Origin: Sutcliffiella tianshenii
GTDB lineage: Bacteria > Bacillota > Bacilli > Bacillales > Bacillaceae_I
Direction of reading: 5' to 3'
Length of the DNA stretch: 64,000 nt
Assembly (NCBI RefSeq): GCF_016908565.1
Contig: NZ_JAFBED010000004.1
Coordinates: 1-64,000, forward strand
Shown here: one piece after another, positions 8,916 through 18,431 of the stretch
Numbering within the stretch: position 1 is the stretch's first letter
How the letters are laid out: each line of letters starts with the position of its first letter
Made by a program: the position numbers and the translations under genes
Notes under the pieces: model-generated
Told to the model about the DNA's origin: nothing
Databases searched by the model: none
Seen by the model: only the letters and a program-made list of their open reading frames with translations

Positions 8916-9299
8916 GTGAAACGAGGCTTTGGCAAACCGATTTTGATCATGCTGCTATCACTGGCTGGGTTCTATCTTGCTATCCAGCTGTTCCAGAATC
9001 CCGGAGGACTATTCAAAAGCCTTCTATTAATAGTTGGGGGGGCAACCGTCCTCTATCTCGTCTTCCGTCATTTCATACAGGGCAGGATCGGCGGTGGTCG
9101 GACAGATGCAAGATACAGCAAGGCAGTAAAGCAGTCCAAAAAGAAATATCCTTCTGCGAAACCAAAAAACAATGTGACTCCCCTCATTGGCAAAGATAGA
9201 ACCGGGGTAAAATCCTCTGCTCAAAAAAGAAGAAGCTCTTCCCACCTGACTGTCATTGAAGGAAAAAAAGGCAAGAAAAAAAATCGGGCGTTTTTTTAA
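8916..9299 (+). CDS. yqhP: YqhP / SA1362-family membrane protein
   Basis: About 127 aa. Two hydrophobic segments (ILIMLLSLAGFYLAIQLF and LLLIVGGATVLYLVFR) are followed by a very basic cytosolic tail rich in Lys, Arg and Ser. GTG at 8916 is chosen because AGGGAGGTGA lies 5 nt upstream; the GTG at 8907 would sit inside that ribosome site. Placement after yqhQ supports the name. Function unknown. Confidence 0.8.
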   Translation: MKRGFGKPILIMLLSLAGFYLAIQLFQNPGGLFKSLLLIVGGATVLYLVFRHFIQGRIGGGRTDARYSKAVKQSKKKYPSAKPKNNVTPLIGKDRTGVKSSAQKRRSSSHLTVIEGKKGKKKNRAFF

Positions 9300-9316
9300 A
9301 CGGTCCGATTTTTTTA
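9276..9316. terminator. Bidirectional terminator between yqhP and yqhO
   Basis: AAAAATCGG and CCGATTTTT arms with T runs on both strands, lying between convergent genes. Confidence 0.75.
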
Positions 9317-9325
9317 TGCTAAAAA

Positions 9326-10210
9326 TCAATAACTCCACGTTCTCAAGAATGCTTCTGCCCGTTTTTTCCCTATCTCGACCAATCCCCTTTTTCTTTCCTC
9401 AGTGAGGGCGAACTCCGTTACCGCAATGTGGTCCATCGGGATGAAAATGATGTTCTTTTCATGGCGCCTGTCGATATATCGGGCATCATGTGCATCCTTC
9501 ATCGTTTCGAATAGGGCACCAAACATGGTAATCGCATTATTGATTTTATTTACCGGCAGATCCTTTTGCTTAGCACTCAGCTTGATTCCAAGCACAGGCC
9601 GGATTTTGGGGATCCGGTCATTATCAAATAGCCAGATAGGAAAATTGCTGAGCACGCCACCGTCCACAAATAGATGGCAGACTCCCTTTCCCTTTATTTT
9701 AACCGGTTCGAAAAAGTATGGGATACTACAGCTCATCCTCACTGCCTTCGCAACCGAGAACTTGGAGGGATCGATATCATATCTGGGCAGATCATCGGGC
9801 AGCACAGCCATCCTCCCGCTTGTCAGATCGGAAGCGATGATTCGCAACTTCTGTCCGGGAAGGTCGGCGAATGTATGCACTCCCTTTGCGGCAAGTTTCT
9901 CTTTCACCCAGCTTTCCAGCCTTTCCCCCTTGTACAATCCCAACCGCCAATATAGCAAAAGCCATTTTGCCACAGGGGAAGGCAGTAACGTTCTTCGCTG
10001 GTCCAGGAAATCCAGGACATCCGTCTCCCCAAGCATCTTATATATTTCATCTGCTGTATAGCCTGCAGCTACAAAGGAAGCGATGATGGAACCGGCGCTT
10101 GTTCCTGCAAGTCGTTGAAATTTCAATCCCCGTTGTTCCACTGCTTGAAGTGCCCCAATCAACGCGAACCCTTTAATTCCACCACCGGAGAACACTCCGT
10201 CAATCACCAA
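9326..10210 (-). CDS. yqhO: Patatin-like phospholipase (YqhO)
   Basis: About 294 aa, a patatin-fold serine hydrolase acting on acyl lipids. The glycine-rich oxyanion loop GVFSGGGIKGFALIGA and nucleophile motif AGTSAGS (GxSxG) are near the N-terminus, and the catalytic Asp is in VDGGVLSNFP. The long SCSIPYFFEPVKI stretch and the ETMKDAHDARYI region match B. subtilis YqhO. The open frame extends to 10315, but TTG at 10210 preceded by GGAGGGAGAC gives the family N-terminus (LVIDGVFSGGG); GTG at 10207 is an alternative. The physiological substrate is unknown. Confidence 0.9.
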   Translation of the reverse strand: MVIDGVFSGGGIKGFALIGALQAVEQRGLKFQRLAGTSAGSIIASFVAAGYTADEIYKMLGETDVLDFLDQRRTLLPSPVAKWLLLYWRLGLYKGERLESWVKEKLAAKGVHTFADLPGQKLRIIASDLTSGRMAVLPDDLPRYDIDPSKFSVAKAVRMSCSIPYFFEPVKIKGKGVCHLFVDGGVLSNFPIWLFDNDRIPKIRPVLGIKLSAKQKDLPVNKINNAITMFGALFETMKDAHDARYIDRRHEKNIIFIPMDHIAVTEFALTEERKRGLVEIGKKRAEAFLRTWSY

Positions 10211-10287
10211 TTGTCTCCCTCCATTCCCAACCAACCATAAACCTCTATAACCTTTTTTATGTAAGAGAATGGGAATTATAACTGTCC

Positions 10288-10335
10288 AAAAGAAAAAAGG
10301 CCGACCACTCAGCATTACGCCTGGTCCGACCTTTT
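10288..10335 (-). terminator. Terminator of mntR
   Basis: On the minus strand AAAGGTCGGACCA and TGGTCGGCCTTT arms, with about 14 nt between, are followed by TTTTCTTTT. Confidence 0.8.
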
Positions 10336-10759
10336 ATTGATTTTCTTCGTTTTGTTTTTGGATGAGCTGCAAAGATTCTGTACGCTCTTTGTTTTCTTCA
10401 AAATATTGTACAAGATCCCCGATGCGATCGATCGCATTCCAGCTGAGATGATGCTCGATGCCTTCCACATCTTCATAGATGTTCTCCTCATCCACACCGA
10501 TCACACGCAGGAACTGCTCTAAAAGCTCATGGCGATATACGAGTCGCTTACCGATTTTCTTGCCTTTTGCAGTCAACACGAGACCGCGGTACTTTTCATA
10601 AATCAGATACTTATCCTTATCGAGCTTTTGCACCATTTTCGTTACTGACGAGGGATGTACAGCCAATGCTTCGGCTATGTCTGATACACGTGCATATCCT
10701 TTATCTTCAATCAACATATAAATCTGTTCTATGTAGTCTTCCATACTTGGGGTAGGCAT
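10334..10759 (-). CDS. mntR: Manganese-responsive transcriptional regulator MntR
   Basis: About 141 aa, a DtxR-family repressor of manganese uptake genes. The N-terminal winged helix ([30 protein letters not shown]) and the metal-binding/dimer domain are nearly the same as in B. subtilis MntR, including Asp8, Glu11 and the His-Glu-Glu-His ligands in YRHELLEQF and [15 protein letters not shown] 10759 with GGAGGGATT is the start; the frame's upstream extension to 10798 is not conserved. It is monocistronic. Confidence 0.97.
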   Translation of the reverse strand: MPTPSMEDYIEQIYMLIEDKGYARVSDIAEALAVHPSSVTKMVQKLDKDKYLIYEKYRGLVLTAKGKKIGKRLVYRHELLEQFLRVIGVDEENIYEDVEGIEHHLSWNAIDRIGDLVQYFEENKERTESLQLIQKQNEENQ

Positions 10760-10910
10760 ATAATCCCTCCATTTCCAATCCACGATCGTAACCGTCATTA
10801 AAATGATACATTAACTTGGCTCTACTGACAAGTTATGTAGAAAGGTTCAAAGATTTCAATCATTAATATTATGAAAGAACATCTAATGGGATGTCCTTTC
10901 ATCACCGCTC

Positions 10911-11114
10911 TCATTGACAGCCCGGAAAAGGCAGAATATCCTGTATTGTCCTGTATTCATATTGCTTGATGGCAAACTGGGTATGATAAAGATACTCCAT
11001 TACATAAAGCTTTTGCCCATCGGCGCTACATAGGACTCCCGAGGTGCCAGTGCCATTTATAAATGATACACCGATCGGCCGTCCGATCAGGTATGGTATT
11101 TTCATTTGCCACAT
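10911..11114 (-). CDS. Small conserved hypothetical protein
   Basis: A 67-aa protein I cannot name. AAGGGGG eight bases before ATG 11114 supports it as a real gene. The composition is that of a small beta-rich cytosolic protein (IGRPIGVSFINGTGTSGVLC, then LYVMEYLYHTQFA) with two cysteines and no membrane segment or signal peptide. It lies alone between mntR and nrdJ. Confidence 0.6.
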   Translation of the reverse strand: MWQMKIPYLIGRPIGVSFINGTGTSGVLCSADGQKLYVMEYLYHTQFAIKQYEYRTIQDILPFPGCQ

Positions 11115-11170
11115 TAGGCATTCCCCCTTTTAGGATAATGTATGAAGCAGGGGGCTGGTGAGTACTTACA

Positions 11171-11210
11171 AAAAATAAAAGACCTATTCGAACTGAGCGA
11201 ATAGGTCTTT
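11171..11210 (-). terminator. Terminator of nrdJ
   Basis: AAAGACCTATTCG and CGAATAGGTCTTT arms followed on the minus strand by TATTTTTTG, immediately after the nrdJ stop. Confidence 0.85.
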
Positions 11211-11219
11211 CACTTTATT

Positions 11220-13790
11220 TTAAAGTCCGCATTTCAGCTGTGCACCACAATCAGTACATGTGTTGCAACCGCCGATTTCCTTTACCGTCCCGATACGGCA
11301 TACAGGGCATGTGTTTCCGACTTCCGAACCGAATTGGACGTTAGTGGAACGAAGGTCATTGATCGTTTCCACCAGCACTACCGGCTTTTTCACGACATCT
11401 TCCATCTGGATCTGTTCGCTTTCTTCATCCATTGTGTTCTCCTCGGCTTTCAGGGTCAATACTTGAGAGTCACGGCTTCCATCCACATAAACCGTTCCAC
11501 CTTTTGCGCCACCTTTGTAAAGTCGTTCGTACACTTTTTTCACCTGTTCTACCGTATAGCCTTTAGGTGCATTTACGGTTTTGGAAATGGAGCTGTCAAT
11601 CCATTGCTGGATGATGCATTGCACGTCAGCATGCGCTTGTGGAGCCAATTCCATCGCTGAGATGAACCAGTCAGGCAGGTTCTCCGGATCTGCTTCCGGG
11701 TTGGCATTCAAGTACTCCTGCACGATATCCGCCTTCACTTCGATGAACTTTCCTAAGCGTCCGCTGCGGAAGTAAGAGAAGGAGAAGTATGGCTCAAGTC
11801 CTGTTGATACACCGACCATCGTTCCTGTAGAACCAGTTGGTGCAACTGTCAGCAAATGAGAGTTACGGATACCGGACGTCAAGATACCCTCTTTGATATC
11901 TTCCGGCATCTTGCTCATAAAGCCCGTTTCGGTGAATGCTTTACGCAGACGGTTCGTTTCTTCCTCAGTTGCGCCTTGTAAGAACGGGAAGCTTCCCTTC
12001 TCTTTTCCAAGCTCAACAGAAGCACGGTACGCTGTCGTTGCGATTGTTTCAAACACTTGATCCACAAGCTCATTTCCTTTTTCGGATCCGTATTCGGTTT
12101 CGCAGTAGATCAACAGGTCATGAAGTCCCATTACACCTAATCCGACACGGCGCTCGCCAAGTGCCTGCTTTTTGTTCTCCTCAAGGAAATAAGGTGTTAC
12201 ATCGATAACGTTGTCCTGCATTCTTACGCCGACTTCCACTGTTTGCTTCAGTTTTTCGAAGTTGACGGTCTTTGTTTCTTTGTCTGCCATTTCTGCAAGG
12301 TTCACTGCAGCAAGGTTGCAGACACTGAAAGGTGCGAGGGGTTGTTCCCCACATGGGTTCGTCGCAACAACCTTTTGACCGTATGCTTTCGCATTGGTCA
12401 TATCATTGGCATTATCGATAAAGAAGATTCCTGGCTCAGCTGAGTAGGTGGCACAGATGTTCACAAGGTTCCAAAGCTCTTTCGCCTTGATTTTTCTGTA
12501 CACGCGTACCTTATGGCCAAGCTTCTCCCACTCACGTACGTCGCCAACCTCTGACCATTCCTTATTGTAGATTTCCATTTCCTCTTTATCATAACCTTCG
12601 ACATCCGGGAAGCGAAGGTCGTAATCCGCATCATTCTCCACAGCTTCCATAAAGTCATTTGTCAGCGTGATGGAAATATTGGCGCCGGTCAGGAATTCAG
12701 GATTATGCACCGTGTAGGTACCGCCCACTTTCAACTTCTGCTCTGCGTCCCTGATGATCTGTTCTGTGAATCCACCATAGCCAGGAATGTGCTTGAAGTT
12801 TGTGACTGATTGGTACATCGTGACTTCCTGATCTGTCAGCGGAGTGAATTTCAGCTTGTCCTCTGCCGCTTTTTTGATGCTTTCATCATTTGTATTTTCG
12901 ATTAGGTAACGAAGAATTCTTGGGTTTTGCATTTTGGAGATGATGAATTCCACGATGTCAGGGTGCCAGTCTGCAAGCATGATCATTTGAGCCCCGCGTC
13001 TTGATCCACCCTGTTCCACTAAATGCGTCAATTTCGCAATATCATCCAGCCACGAAACACTTCCGGATGATTTTCCGTTCACTCCTCTTGCCAGGGCATT
13101 TCTTGGTCGAAGGGTGGATCCGTTCGTTCCTACCCCACCGCCGCGGCTCATGATCTCCATCACCTGCTTGCGGTGCTCGGAAATGCCTTCGCGTGAATCC
13201 TGGACAAACGGCATCACGTAGCAGTTGAAATACGTTACGTCCGTATCCGCTCCCGCTCCGTACAATACCCTTCCTGCCGGAACAAAGTTGAGGTTGACCA
13301 GCTCATGGTAGAACTTCTCGAACCACTCCTGGCGCTTCTCTTCCGTCGTTTCGGCTGCAGCCAATCCTGTTGCATTACGTTTTGCGATCTGCTCGTAATA
13401 CACTTCCAATGGCTTTTCGATGACGTCGAGTGTGCGTACCACTACACCTGTCTCCACTTCACCCTGCTTAGTCAAAACACCACGATATTCTTCTTCGATT
13501 AATACGGAGGCTTTCTTGGTGGACCAATCGATATCCTGGATGTAGCCTAACCCTCTTGCTGGGAATTTAGGATCTTCCTTGATCGTCAGCACAACAAAAT
13601 CTCCCGCTGTCAGAGTCACTTTTTCTGTATCTTTGAATGCGTAACGATCGAGCATTACGAGACGGGAAACACCTCTGTGAGTCGTTGTCATGCCCTCTGT
13701 AATTGGATGCACTTGCGGGAACAAGCTGATATCCTGGTTCAGTCGTTCTACATTGATTTTCGGTTTATTTTCATTCATGGCAATGGTCAT
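11220..13790 (-). CDS. nrdJ: Adenosylcobalamin-dependent (class II) ribonucleotide reductase
   Basis: About 856 aa, reducing ribonucleotides to deoxyribonucleotides with coenzyme B12 and no oxygen-dependent radical subunit. The active-site segment TNPCGEQPLAPFSVCNLAAVNLA carries the Asn-Cys-Glu set, and APTGSTGTMVGVSTGLEPYFSFSY is the conserved C-terminal barrel loop. The C-terminus ends in a zinc-ribbon-like CPVCRIGTVKEIGGCNTCTDCG motif with the redox cysteines, typical of the NrdJ_Z type. ATG 13790 has AGGAG eight bases upstream; the frame's extension to 13853 overlaps that site. Monocistronic, and likely controlled by NrdR. Confidence 0.95.
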   Translation of the reverse strand: MTIAMNENKPKINVERLNQDISLFPQVHPITEGMTTTHRGVSRLVMLDRYAFKDTEKVTLTAGDFVVLTIKEDPKFPARGLGYIQDIDWSTKKASVLIEEEYRGVLTKQGEVETGVVVRTLDVIEKPLEVYYEQIAKRNATGLAAAETTEEKRQEWFEKFYHELVNLNFVPAGRVLYGAGADTDVTYFNCYVMPFVQDSREGISEHRKQVMEIMSRGGGVGTNGSTLRPRNALARGVNGKSSGSVSWLDDIAKLTHLVEQGGSRRGAQMIMLADWHPDIVEFIISKMQNPRILRYLIENTNDESIKKAAEDKLKFTPLTDQEVTMYQSVTNFKHIPGYGGFTEQIIRDAEQKLKVGGTYTVHNPEFLTGANISITLTNDFMEAVENDADYDLRFPDVEGYDKEEMEIYNKEWSEVGDVREWEKLGHKVRVYRKIKAKELWNLVNICATYSAEPGIFFIDNANDMTNAKAYGQKVVATNPCGEQPLAPFSVCNLAAVNLAEMADKETKTVNFEKLKQTVEVGVRMQDNVIDVTPYFLEENKKQALGERRVGLGVMGLHDLLIYCETEYGSEKGNELVDQVFETIATTAYRASVELGKEKGSFPFLQGATEEETNRLRKAFTETGFMSKMPEDIKEGILTSGIRNSHLLTVAPTGSTGTMVGVSTGLEPYFSFSYFRSGRLGKFIEVKADIVQEYLNANPEADPENLPDWFISAMELAPQAHADVQCIIQQWIDSSISKTVNAPKGYTVEQVKKVYERLYKGGAKGGTVYVDGSRDSQVLTLKAEENTMDEESEQIQMEDVVKKPVVLVETINDLRSTNVQFGSEVGNTCPVCRIGTVKEIGGCNTCTDCGAQLKCGL

Positions 13791-13857
13791 TATTACAACT
13801 CCTCTAAAACTAGTACAAAATCTTAATATAGATAACGTATCACAAGAAGACATAAAA

Positions 13858-13906
13858 TATCAACATATAGTGTCTTACATTTTTTCGACAATACTATATA
13901 TTGATT
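13858..13906 (-). promoter_or_regulatory. Pair of NrdR-box-like sites upstream of nrdJ
   Basis: A minus-strand box at 13858-13873 (ACACTATATGTTGATA) and a plus-strand box at 13891-13906 (ATACTATATATTGATT) each match the NrdR consensus ACACWATATVTTGTGT at about 13 of 16 positions. Their centres are 33 bp apart, about three helical turns, close to the usual NrdR pair spacing. They lie about 70-115 bp upstream of the nrdJ start. The rest of the gap 13791-14201 is AT-rich and shows no cobalamin riboswitch. Confidence 0.6.
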
Positions 13907-14171
13907 TTTGGGCGAATAAATCTTTTTTTGTCAAATGGAAAAACAATCAAATTAATGAGGATGAGAGAGAAAAACAAAGATTACTTCGACAAAATCTCAA
14001 ATAATGACGTATTTTGTCACTTGCGTAAAATGGCAAAATATAGCGATGTTTATGTATCAACCTTTTAAGAAAATCCTTCCTTTTGCAAGAAAAATATTTT
14101 TTTATTTTTTATAGGTTGACTATCACATATATGGGCGACCCTTTTTAGTACCCTACTATATCTTGTGTAAA

Positions 14172-14206
14172 ACAAAAAGATAACGAGAAAAAAATTCCCC
14201 GTTACC
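14172..14206 (-). terminator. Terminator of lipM
   Basis: GGTAACGGGG and CTCGTTATC arms followed by TTTTTG on the minus strand; the stem overlaps the stop codon. Confidence 0.7.
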
Positions 14207-15038
14207 TTTTATAATTCCACTCGTCCGTCGAATATTTACTATCCATGATTGCCTGTACTTCCTCAAGCTCTGAAGCCGTCAGTTCATAAGGCTCCAGCTT
14301 TATGTTCAAACCTTTTTCAAATCCTTTATAGAAGGCTTCCTTCGCCTCTTCTATCGTCACAGGGGTTTCCCTTAGCGCATTGATCGCGACAGCCTTGTTC
14401 TTGAAGTTTTTCTGCATGCGCTCTTTGACGCGGTCGCTCGGATAGTTGAACAGGCTGAACAACATATCCTCGTCTATTTCAAGTAGTATGGAGCCGTGCT
14501 GCAGGATGACACCCTTCTGGCGAGTCTGTGCGCTGCCCGCCACTTTACGGCCTTCCACCACGAGCTCATACCATGACGGTGCATCAAAGCATACGGCAGA
14601 CCTTGGATTTTTCAATCCCTCTTTTTCCTCTTCCGTTCGGGGAATCGCAAAATAGGCATCCAAGCCAAGCGCTTTGAACCCTTCCAGGATTCCTTCTGAA
14701 ATGACGCGATATGCTTCCGTTACAGAGTGTGGCATTTCGGGATGTTCTTCCGATACGATGACACTGTAAGTCAGTTCTTTATCATGAAGCACGCCTCGTC
14801 CACCTGTCGGGCGTCGGACAAATCCAAGCCCCAATTCCTTTACGCGATCCATATTTACTTCTTTTTCCACTTTCTGGAAATACCCAACTGATAATGTCGG
14901 TGGGTTCCAGCCATAAAATCGGATGGTCGGTGGGATCTTCCCTGCGCTGTGCCAATCAAGAAGCGCTTCGTCCAAAGCCATGTTAAAGGCGGGAGACTGT
15001 TCTTTTGAGTCAATATATCTCCATGTTTCTGTTGTCAT
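14202..15038 (-). CDS. lipM: Octanoyl-[acyl-carrier-protein]:protein octanoyltransferase LipM
   Basis: A 278-aa protein that transfers octanoate from ACP to GcvH in lipoate synthesis. The BPL/LPL fold signature [21 protein letters not shown] and the catalytic Cys segment [12 protein letters not shown] followed by [20 protein letters not shown] match B. subtilis LipM (YqhM). ATG 15038 follows AGAGG-like sequence. It lies near the glycine cleavage genes, whose H protein is the octanoyl acceptor in Bacillus, so the link is biochemical as well as positional. Confidence 0.95.
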   Translation of the reverse strand: MTTETWRYIDSKEQSPAFNMALDEALLDWHSAGKIPPTIRFYGWNPPTLSVGYFQKVEKEVNMDRVKELGLGFVRRPTGGRGVLHDKELTYSVIVSEEHPEMPHSVTEAYRVISEGILEGFKALGLDAYFAIPRTEEEKEGLKNPRSAVCFDAPSWYELVVEGRKVAGSAQTRQKGVILQHGSILLEIDEDMLFSLFNYPSDRVKERMQKNFKNKAVAINALRETPVTIEEAKEAFYKGFEKGLNIKLEPYELTASELEEVQAIMDSKYSTDEWNYKR

Positions 15039-15210
15039 AGGTTGTACCTCTTTTTATGATGTATGATGATTTAGTGTAACAAAACGACTCCACTATTTCA
15101 AAGTTAAAGCTTGGCAGTTTTTCGTTGCCGCTTTAGTAAAAGGATGACATTTTGTCCAAGCTTTTATATAATATACTTTGGAATACTAAGATAAAGAGGG
15201 GTTGTCAGCA

Positions 15211-15585
15211 TTGTACGTTTTATTAGGAGTTTTGGGAGCAATCATTGCCTATTCGGTGATCATGTTCCTCTACCAACGCAAAATTCTCACCACTCTATCC
15301 GAGGAGGATTTTCGTTCAGGCTATCGCAAAGCCCAACTGATTGATGTTCGCGAACAAAAGGAATATGAGGGCGGACACATCCTGGGAGCAAGAAACATTC
15401 CTCTTTCTCAACTAAAAATGAGAAGCAAAGAGATTCGCAACGATCAACCAGTCTACATCTACTGCCAGAACACATTGCGCAGCGGCCGTGCAGCACAGAT
15501 GCTGAAAAAACAAGGCCATACAAAGCTGTATCAGCTAAAAGGCGGATTCAAGCAATGGGGCGGCAAGATCAGAACTAAGAACTAA
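15211..15585 (+). CDS. yqhL: Membrane-anchored rhodanese-like protein YqhL
   Basis: About 124 aa. One N-terminal membrane helix (YVLLGVLGAIIAYSVIMFLY) precedes a rhodanese domain with LIDVREQKEYEGGHILGARNIP and the active-site loop YCQNTLRSGRAAQML holding the Cys. It would handle sulfane sulfur at the inner face of the membrane. TTG at 15211 is preferred because AGAGGGG lies 9 nt upstream; the TTG at 15202 sits directly on it. Divergent from lipM as in B. subtilis. Confidence 0.9.
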   Translation: MYVLLGVLGAIIAYSVIMFLYQRKILTTLSEEDFRSGYRKAQLIDVREQKEYEGGHILGARNIPLSQLKMRSKEIRNDQPVYIYCQNTLRSGRAAQMLKKQGHTKLYQLKGGFKQWGGKIRTKN

Positions 15586-15589
15586 TAGC

Positions 15590-15633
15590 AAAGAGCACTT
15601 ACATTTCATTGTGAATGTAAGTGCTCTTTTTTG
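15590..15633. terminator. Terminator of yqhL
   Basis: Long perfect arms AAAGAGCACTTACATT and AATGTAAGTGCTCTTT with T runs on both sides, between convergent genes. Confidence 0.9.
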
Positions 15634-15637
15634 TACT

Positions 15638-16123
15638 TTATTGGATGGATTCCTTTATCTGATCTATATGCCTTCTTTCATGGAACCCGATCAGCTGTAC
15701 CCATTGCTGTGCAGAGAGGTCTCCGATCCAGCGATGGTTAAATCCATAGGATTGCAGGGATGTGTCATCAACATCCTGGATGAAGTCATTCAGGTTTGCT
15801 CTCGATTGCTCGAGCATCTGCAAGAGCTCAGCCTTTGTATAGGGATGACCGGATGGAACGATATCTTCCGGCGCCTGCACCTTGTATGTACGGTTTGCGA
15901 GCATTTTCTCGAGGTTCAGGTCCTTTTCCTCCACAGTAGCCTTGGCTTGAATCGCTTTTTTGAGACCATTCACAATCTTGTTTTCTATCAGGTAAAGGTG
16001 TTCCACGTTTTCGCTTACAGACCAAAGCTCCGGACTTTTTTTGTCGTGGAGTTTATCTTCTTCAAGGCCGTCGAGTAGGTGCAGCAGTTCCTCCCTTGCT
16101 TCATAGGTTTTAGCGTAATACAT
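15638..16123 (-). CDS. DinB-like four-helix protein
   Basis: A 161-aa member of the DinB/YfiT-like superfamily. Three conserved His positions are visible: ENVEHLYL near residue 42 and the pair in GFHERRHIDQI near 147-151, which form the metal site of these proteins. Some relatives are metal-dependent bacillithiol or other thiol transferases; the substrate here is unknown. ATG 16123 has AAGGGAGGGA upstream. It is alone, converging on yqhL. Confidence 0.8.
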   Translation of the reverse strand: MYYAKTYEAREELLHLLDGLEEDKLHDKKSPELWSVSENVEHLYLIENKIVNGLKKAIQAKATVEEKDLNLEKMLANRTYKVQAPEDIVPSGHPYTKAELLQMLEQSRANLNDFIQDVDDTSLQSYGFNHRWIGDLSAQQWVQLIGFHERRHIDQIKESIQ

Positions 16124-16229
16124 TCATGATCCCTCCCTTTGTTTCTACTATTAATCATACTTGGTGGAAGGGAAAATGAGAAATGAAATGAATTTTGGGA
16201 AGCTATTTATGGAAATGGGTAGCTAAAAG

Positions 16230-16704
16230 TTTTTGATTTCCTCATTTGCTTGCTTTGAGCGGAGTGAAGGTATCATTCGATGCTTTTGATTCCCTCGTTA
16301 GCTTGTTTCGAGCCGAGTGATGGTATCATTCAATGCTTTTGATTCCTTCACTTGCTTGTTTCGAACCGAGTGAGGGTATCATTCAATGCTTTTAATTCCC
16401 TCACCAGCTTGCTTTAACCGGAGTGAGGGTATCATTCAATGCTTTTGATTCCTTCACTTGCTTGTTTTGACCGGAGTGAGGGTATCATTCAATGCTTTTG
16501 ATTACCTCACTAGCTTGTTTTGACCGGAGTGAAGGTATCATTCGATGCTTTTGATTCCCTCACTTGCATGTTTCGAGCCGAGTGAAGGTATCATTCGATG
16601 CTTTTGATTCCCTCACCAGCTTGCTTTGACCGGAGTGAGGGTATCATTCAATGCTTTTGATTCCCTCACCAGCTTGCTTTGACCGGAGTGAGGGTATCAT
16701 CCAC
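16230..16704. repeat. Tandem repeat, 53-bp period, about nine copies
   Basis: The motif GAGTGAGGGTATCATTC recurs with starts at 16262, 16315, 16368, 16421, 16474, 16527, 16580, 16633 and 16686, exactly 53 bp apart, with a partial unit before the first. Each unit holds GTGAGGG and CCCTCAC arms, extended by ATCA/TGAT, around an 11-nt loop. Stem changes are often G-T pairs, though some copies have a mismatch. It fills the gap between the DinB-like gene and gcvPB. Function unknown. Confidence 0.9.
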
Positions 16705-16831
16705 GTTAATCTATCGAGTTTCCACCATAATCTAGCGACTTTCTCCATTAATCTAGCCGGAAGCCCGCTGAATCGATCCAGAGTGCGTATTAATCTGTCC
16801 AAAATCCTTCATAATCTATCCGCCGATCCGC
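16701..16831. repeat. Tandem repeat, 21-bp period, six copies
   Basis: A TTAATCTATC-like core recurs at 16706, 16727, 16748, 16769, 16790 and 16811, exactly 21 bp (two helical turns) apart. The remaining 10-12 bases of each unit are poorly conserved. It directly abuts the 53-bp array. Between it and the gcv terminator nothing else is visible. Confidence 0.75.
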
Positions 16832-16879
16832 TCGCTAATAACAATAAATTACAACACATCGTAAACCCTTTAATAATAA

Positions 16880-16914
16880 ATAAAGCAGCGACCACGAAAC
16901 GGCCGCTGCTTTAT
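16880..16914 (-). terminator. Terminator of the gcv operon
   Basis: AAAGCAGCGGCC and CGCTGCTTT arms followed on the minus strand by ATTTATTATT. Confidence 0.75.
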
Positions 16915-16964
16915 GGGACAAGGAATCTGTCCCTGCTATCTTACAAGGGGCAAGGCCCCATCGA

Positions 16965-18431
16965 TTATGCTTCCTTCTGATAACGCAACACAGGCTTACG
17001 GGCCGCTAGCGTTTCATCCAATCTTTTGATCACGGTTGTGTGCGGTGCTTCTTGCACTACTTCCGGGTTCTCTTCGGCTTCGCGCGCGATCTGGATCATG
17101 GCATCGATGAAGGAATCCAATGTTTCTTTTGATTCCGTTTCGGTCGGTTCGATCATGATGCACTCCTCTACGTTCAATGGGAAGTAGATGGTCGGCGGGT
17201 GGTAGCCGAAGTCAAGCAGGCGTTTTGCGATGTCGAGTGTACGCACGCCGAGTTTCTTCTGACGCTTACCCGACAATACGAATTCATGCTTGCAATGTCT
17301 GTCAAACGGCAGGTCGAAATGCTCTGCCAAACGACGCATCATGTAGTTTGCATTTAAAACCGCGTATTCTGTAACAGCCTTCAAGCCATCCGGCCCCATG
17401 GAACGGATATACGTGTAGGCACGGACATTGATGCCGAAGTTTCCGTAGAACGGCTTCACGCGGCCGATGGAATCCGGGCGGTCGTAGTCGAAGCCGAAGC
17501 TTCCGTCTTCTTTTTTCACAACAAGCGGTTTTGGCAGGTAAGGAATCAAGTCCGCTTTCACTCCAACCGGACCTGAACCCGGGCCGCCGCCTCCATGTGG
17601 GCCAGTAAAGGTTTTGTGCAAGTTCAAGTGAACCACGTCAAAGCCCATGTCCCCAGGACGCGCTTTACTTAGTACGGCATTCAGGTTGGCTCCGTCATAA
17701 TAGAGCTTTCCGCCTGCTTCGTGGACGATGTGCGCCATTTCCAGGATGTTCTCTTCAAACAGTCCAAGTGTGTTCGGGTTTGTCAGCATCAGTGCCGCTG
17801 TATCTTCCCCTACCACTCTGCGAAGGTCCTCAAGGTCTACCAATCCGTCCTCATTCGATTTAACAGTAATCGTTTCAAGACCTGCAACGGTTGCTGAAGC
17901 AGGGTTTGTACCGTGTGCAGAGTCTGGCACGATAACCTTTGTACGCTTTGTGTCATTGTTCGCTTCATGATAGGCACGGATCATCATCAATCCCGTCCAC
18001 TCTCCGTGTGCGCCGGCAGCCGGTTGAAGGGTCACTTCATCCATACCAGTGATTTCGAACAGATGCTCCTGCAAATCATGCATCAATTCCAGCGCACCTT
18101 GCACCGTTGATTCGTCCTGCAGGGGATGGATATGGGAAAACCCAGGGAAACGCGCGACGTTTTCATTGATTTTCGGATTATATTTCATAGTACAAGATCC
18201 TAATGGATAAAATCCTGAATCCACCCCATGGTTACGGTTGCTCAGTGCAGTGTAGTGGCGCATGATATCAAGCTCTGAGACTTCCGGAAGCTCGGGTGCT
18301 TCTTCACGGATGAACTCTTTAGGGAACAGCTCGTTTAAGTCTACTTCTGGCACATCGTTTTCAGGCAGGCTGTAGCCGATGCGGCCTTCTCTGGAAAGTT
18401 CAAAAATAAGTGGTTGATTTTGCTTATTCAT
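16965..18431 (-). CDS. gcvPB: Glycine dehydrogenase (decarboxylating) subunit 2
   Basis: About 488 aa, the PLP-binding beta half of the split P-protein. With GcvPA it decarboxylates glycine and passes the aminomethyl group to lipoylated GcvH. The PLP lysine is in [21 protein letters not shown], and [12 protein letters not shown] and [15 protein letters not shown] are visible cofactor-site segments. ATG 18431 gives the N-terminus that matches B. subtilis ([17 protein letters not shown]); an ATG at 18440 is possible. It overlaps the end of gcvPA by 8 nt, so translation is coupled. Confidence 0.98.
   Translation of the reverse strand: MNKQNQPLIFELSREGRIGYSLPENDVPEVDLNELFPKEFIREEAPELPEVSELDIMRHYTALSNRNHGVDSGFYPLGSCTMKYNPKINENVARFPGFSHIHPLQDESTVQGALELMHDLQEHLFEITGMDEVTLQPAAGAHGEWTGLMMIRAYHEANNDTKRTKVIVPDSAHGTNPASATVAGLETITVKSNEDGLVDLEDLRRVVGEDTAALMLTNPNTLGLFEENILEMAHIVHEAGGKLYYDGANLNAVLSKARPGDMGFDVVHLNLHKTFTGPHGGGGPGSGPVGVKADLIPYLPKPLVVKKEDGSFGFDYDRPDSIGRVKPFYGNFGINVRAYTYIRSMGPDGLKAVTEYAVLNANYMMRRLAEHFDLPFDRHCKHEFVLSGKRQKKLGVRTLDIAKRLLDFGYHPPTIYFPLNVEECIMIEPTETESKETLDSFIDAMIQIAREAEENPEVVQEAPHTTVIKRLDETLAARKPVLRYQKEA

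Noticed and set aside
13690-14004. Plus-strand 104-aa frame over the nrdJ start and promoter
   Set aside because: Half lies antisense to nrdJ and the rest is AT-rich promoter DNA.
16651-16980. Plus-strand 109-aa open frame in the repeats
   Set aside because: It runs through the end of the 53-bp array, the 21-bp array and the gcv terminator and has no ribosome site; an artefact of repeat periods.
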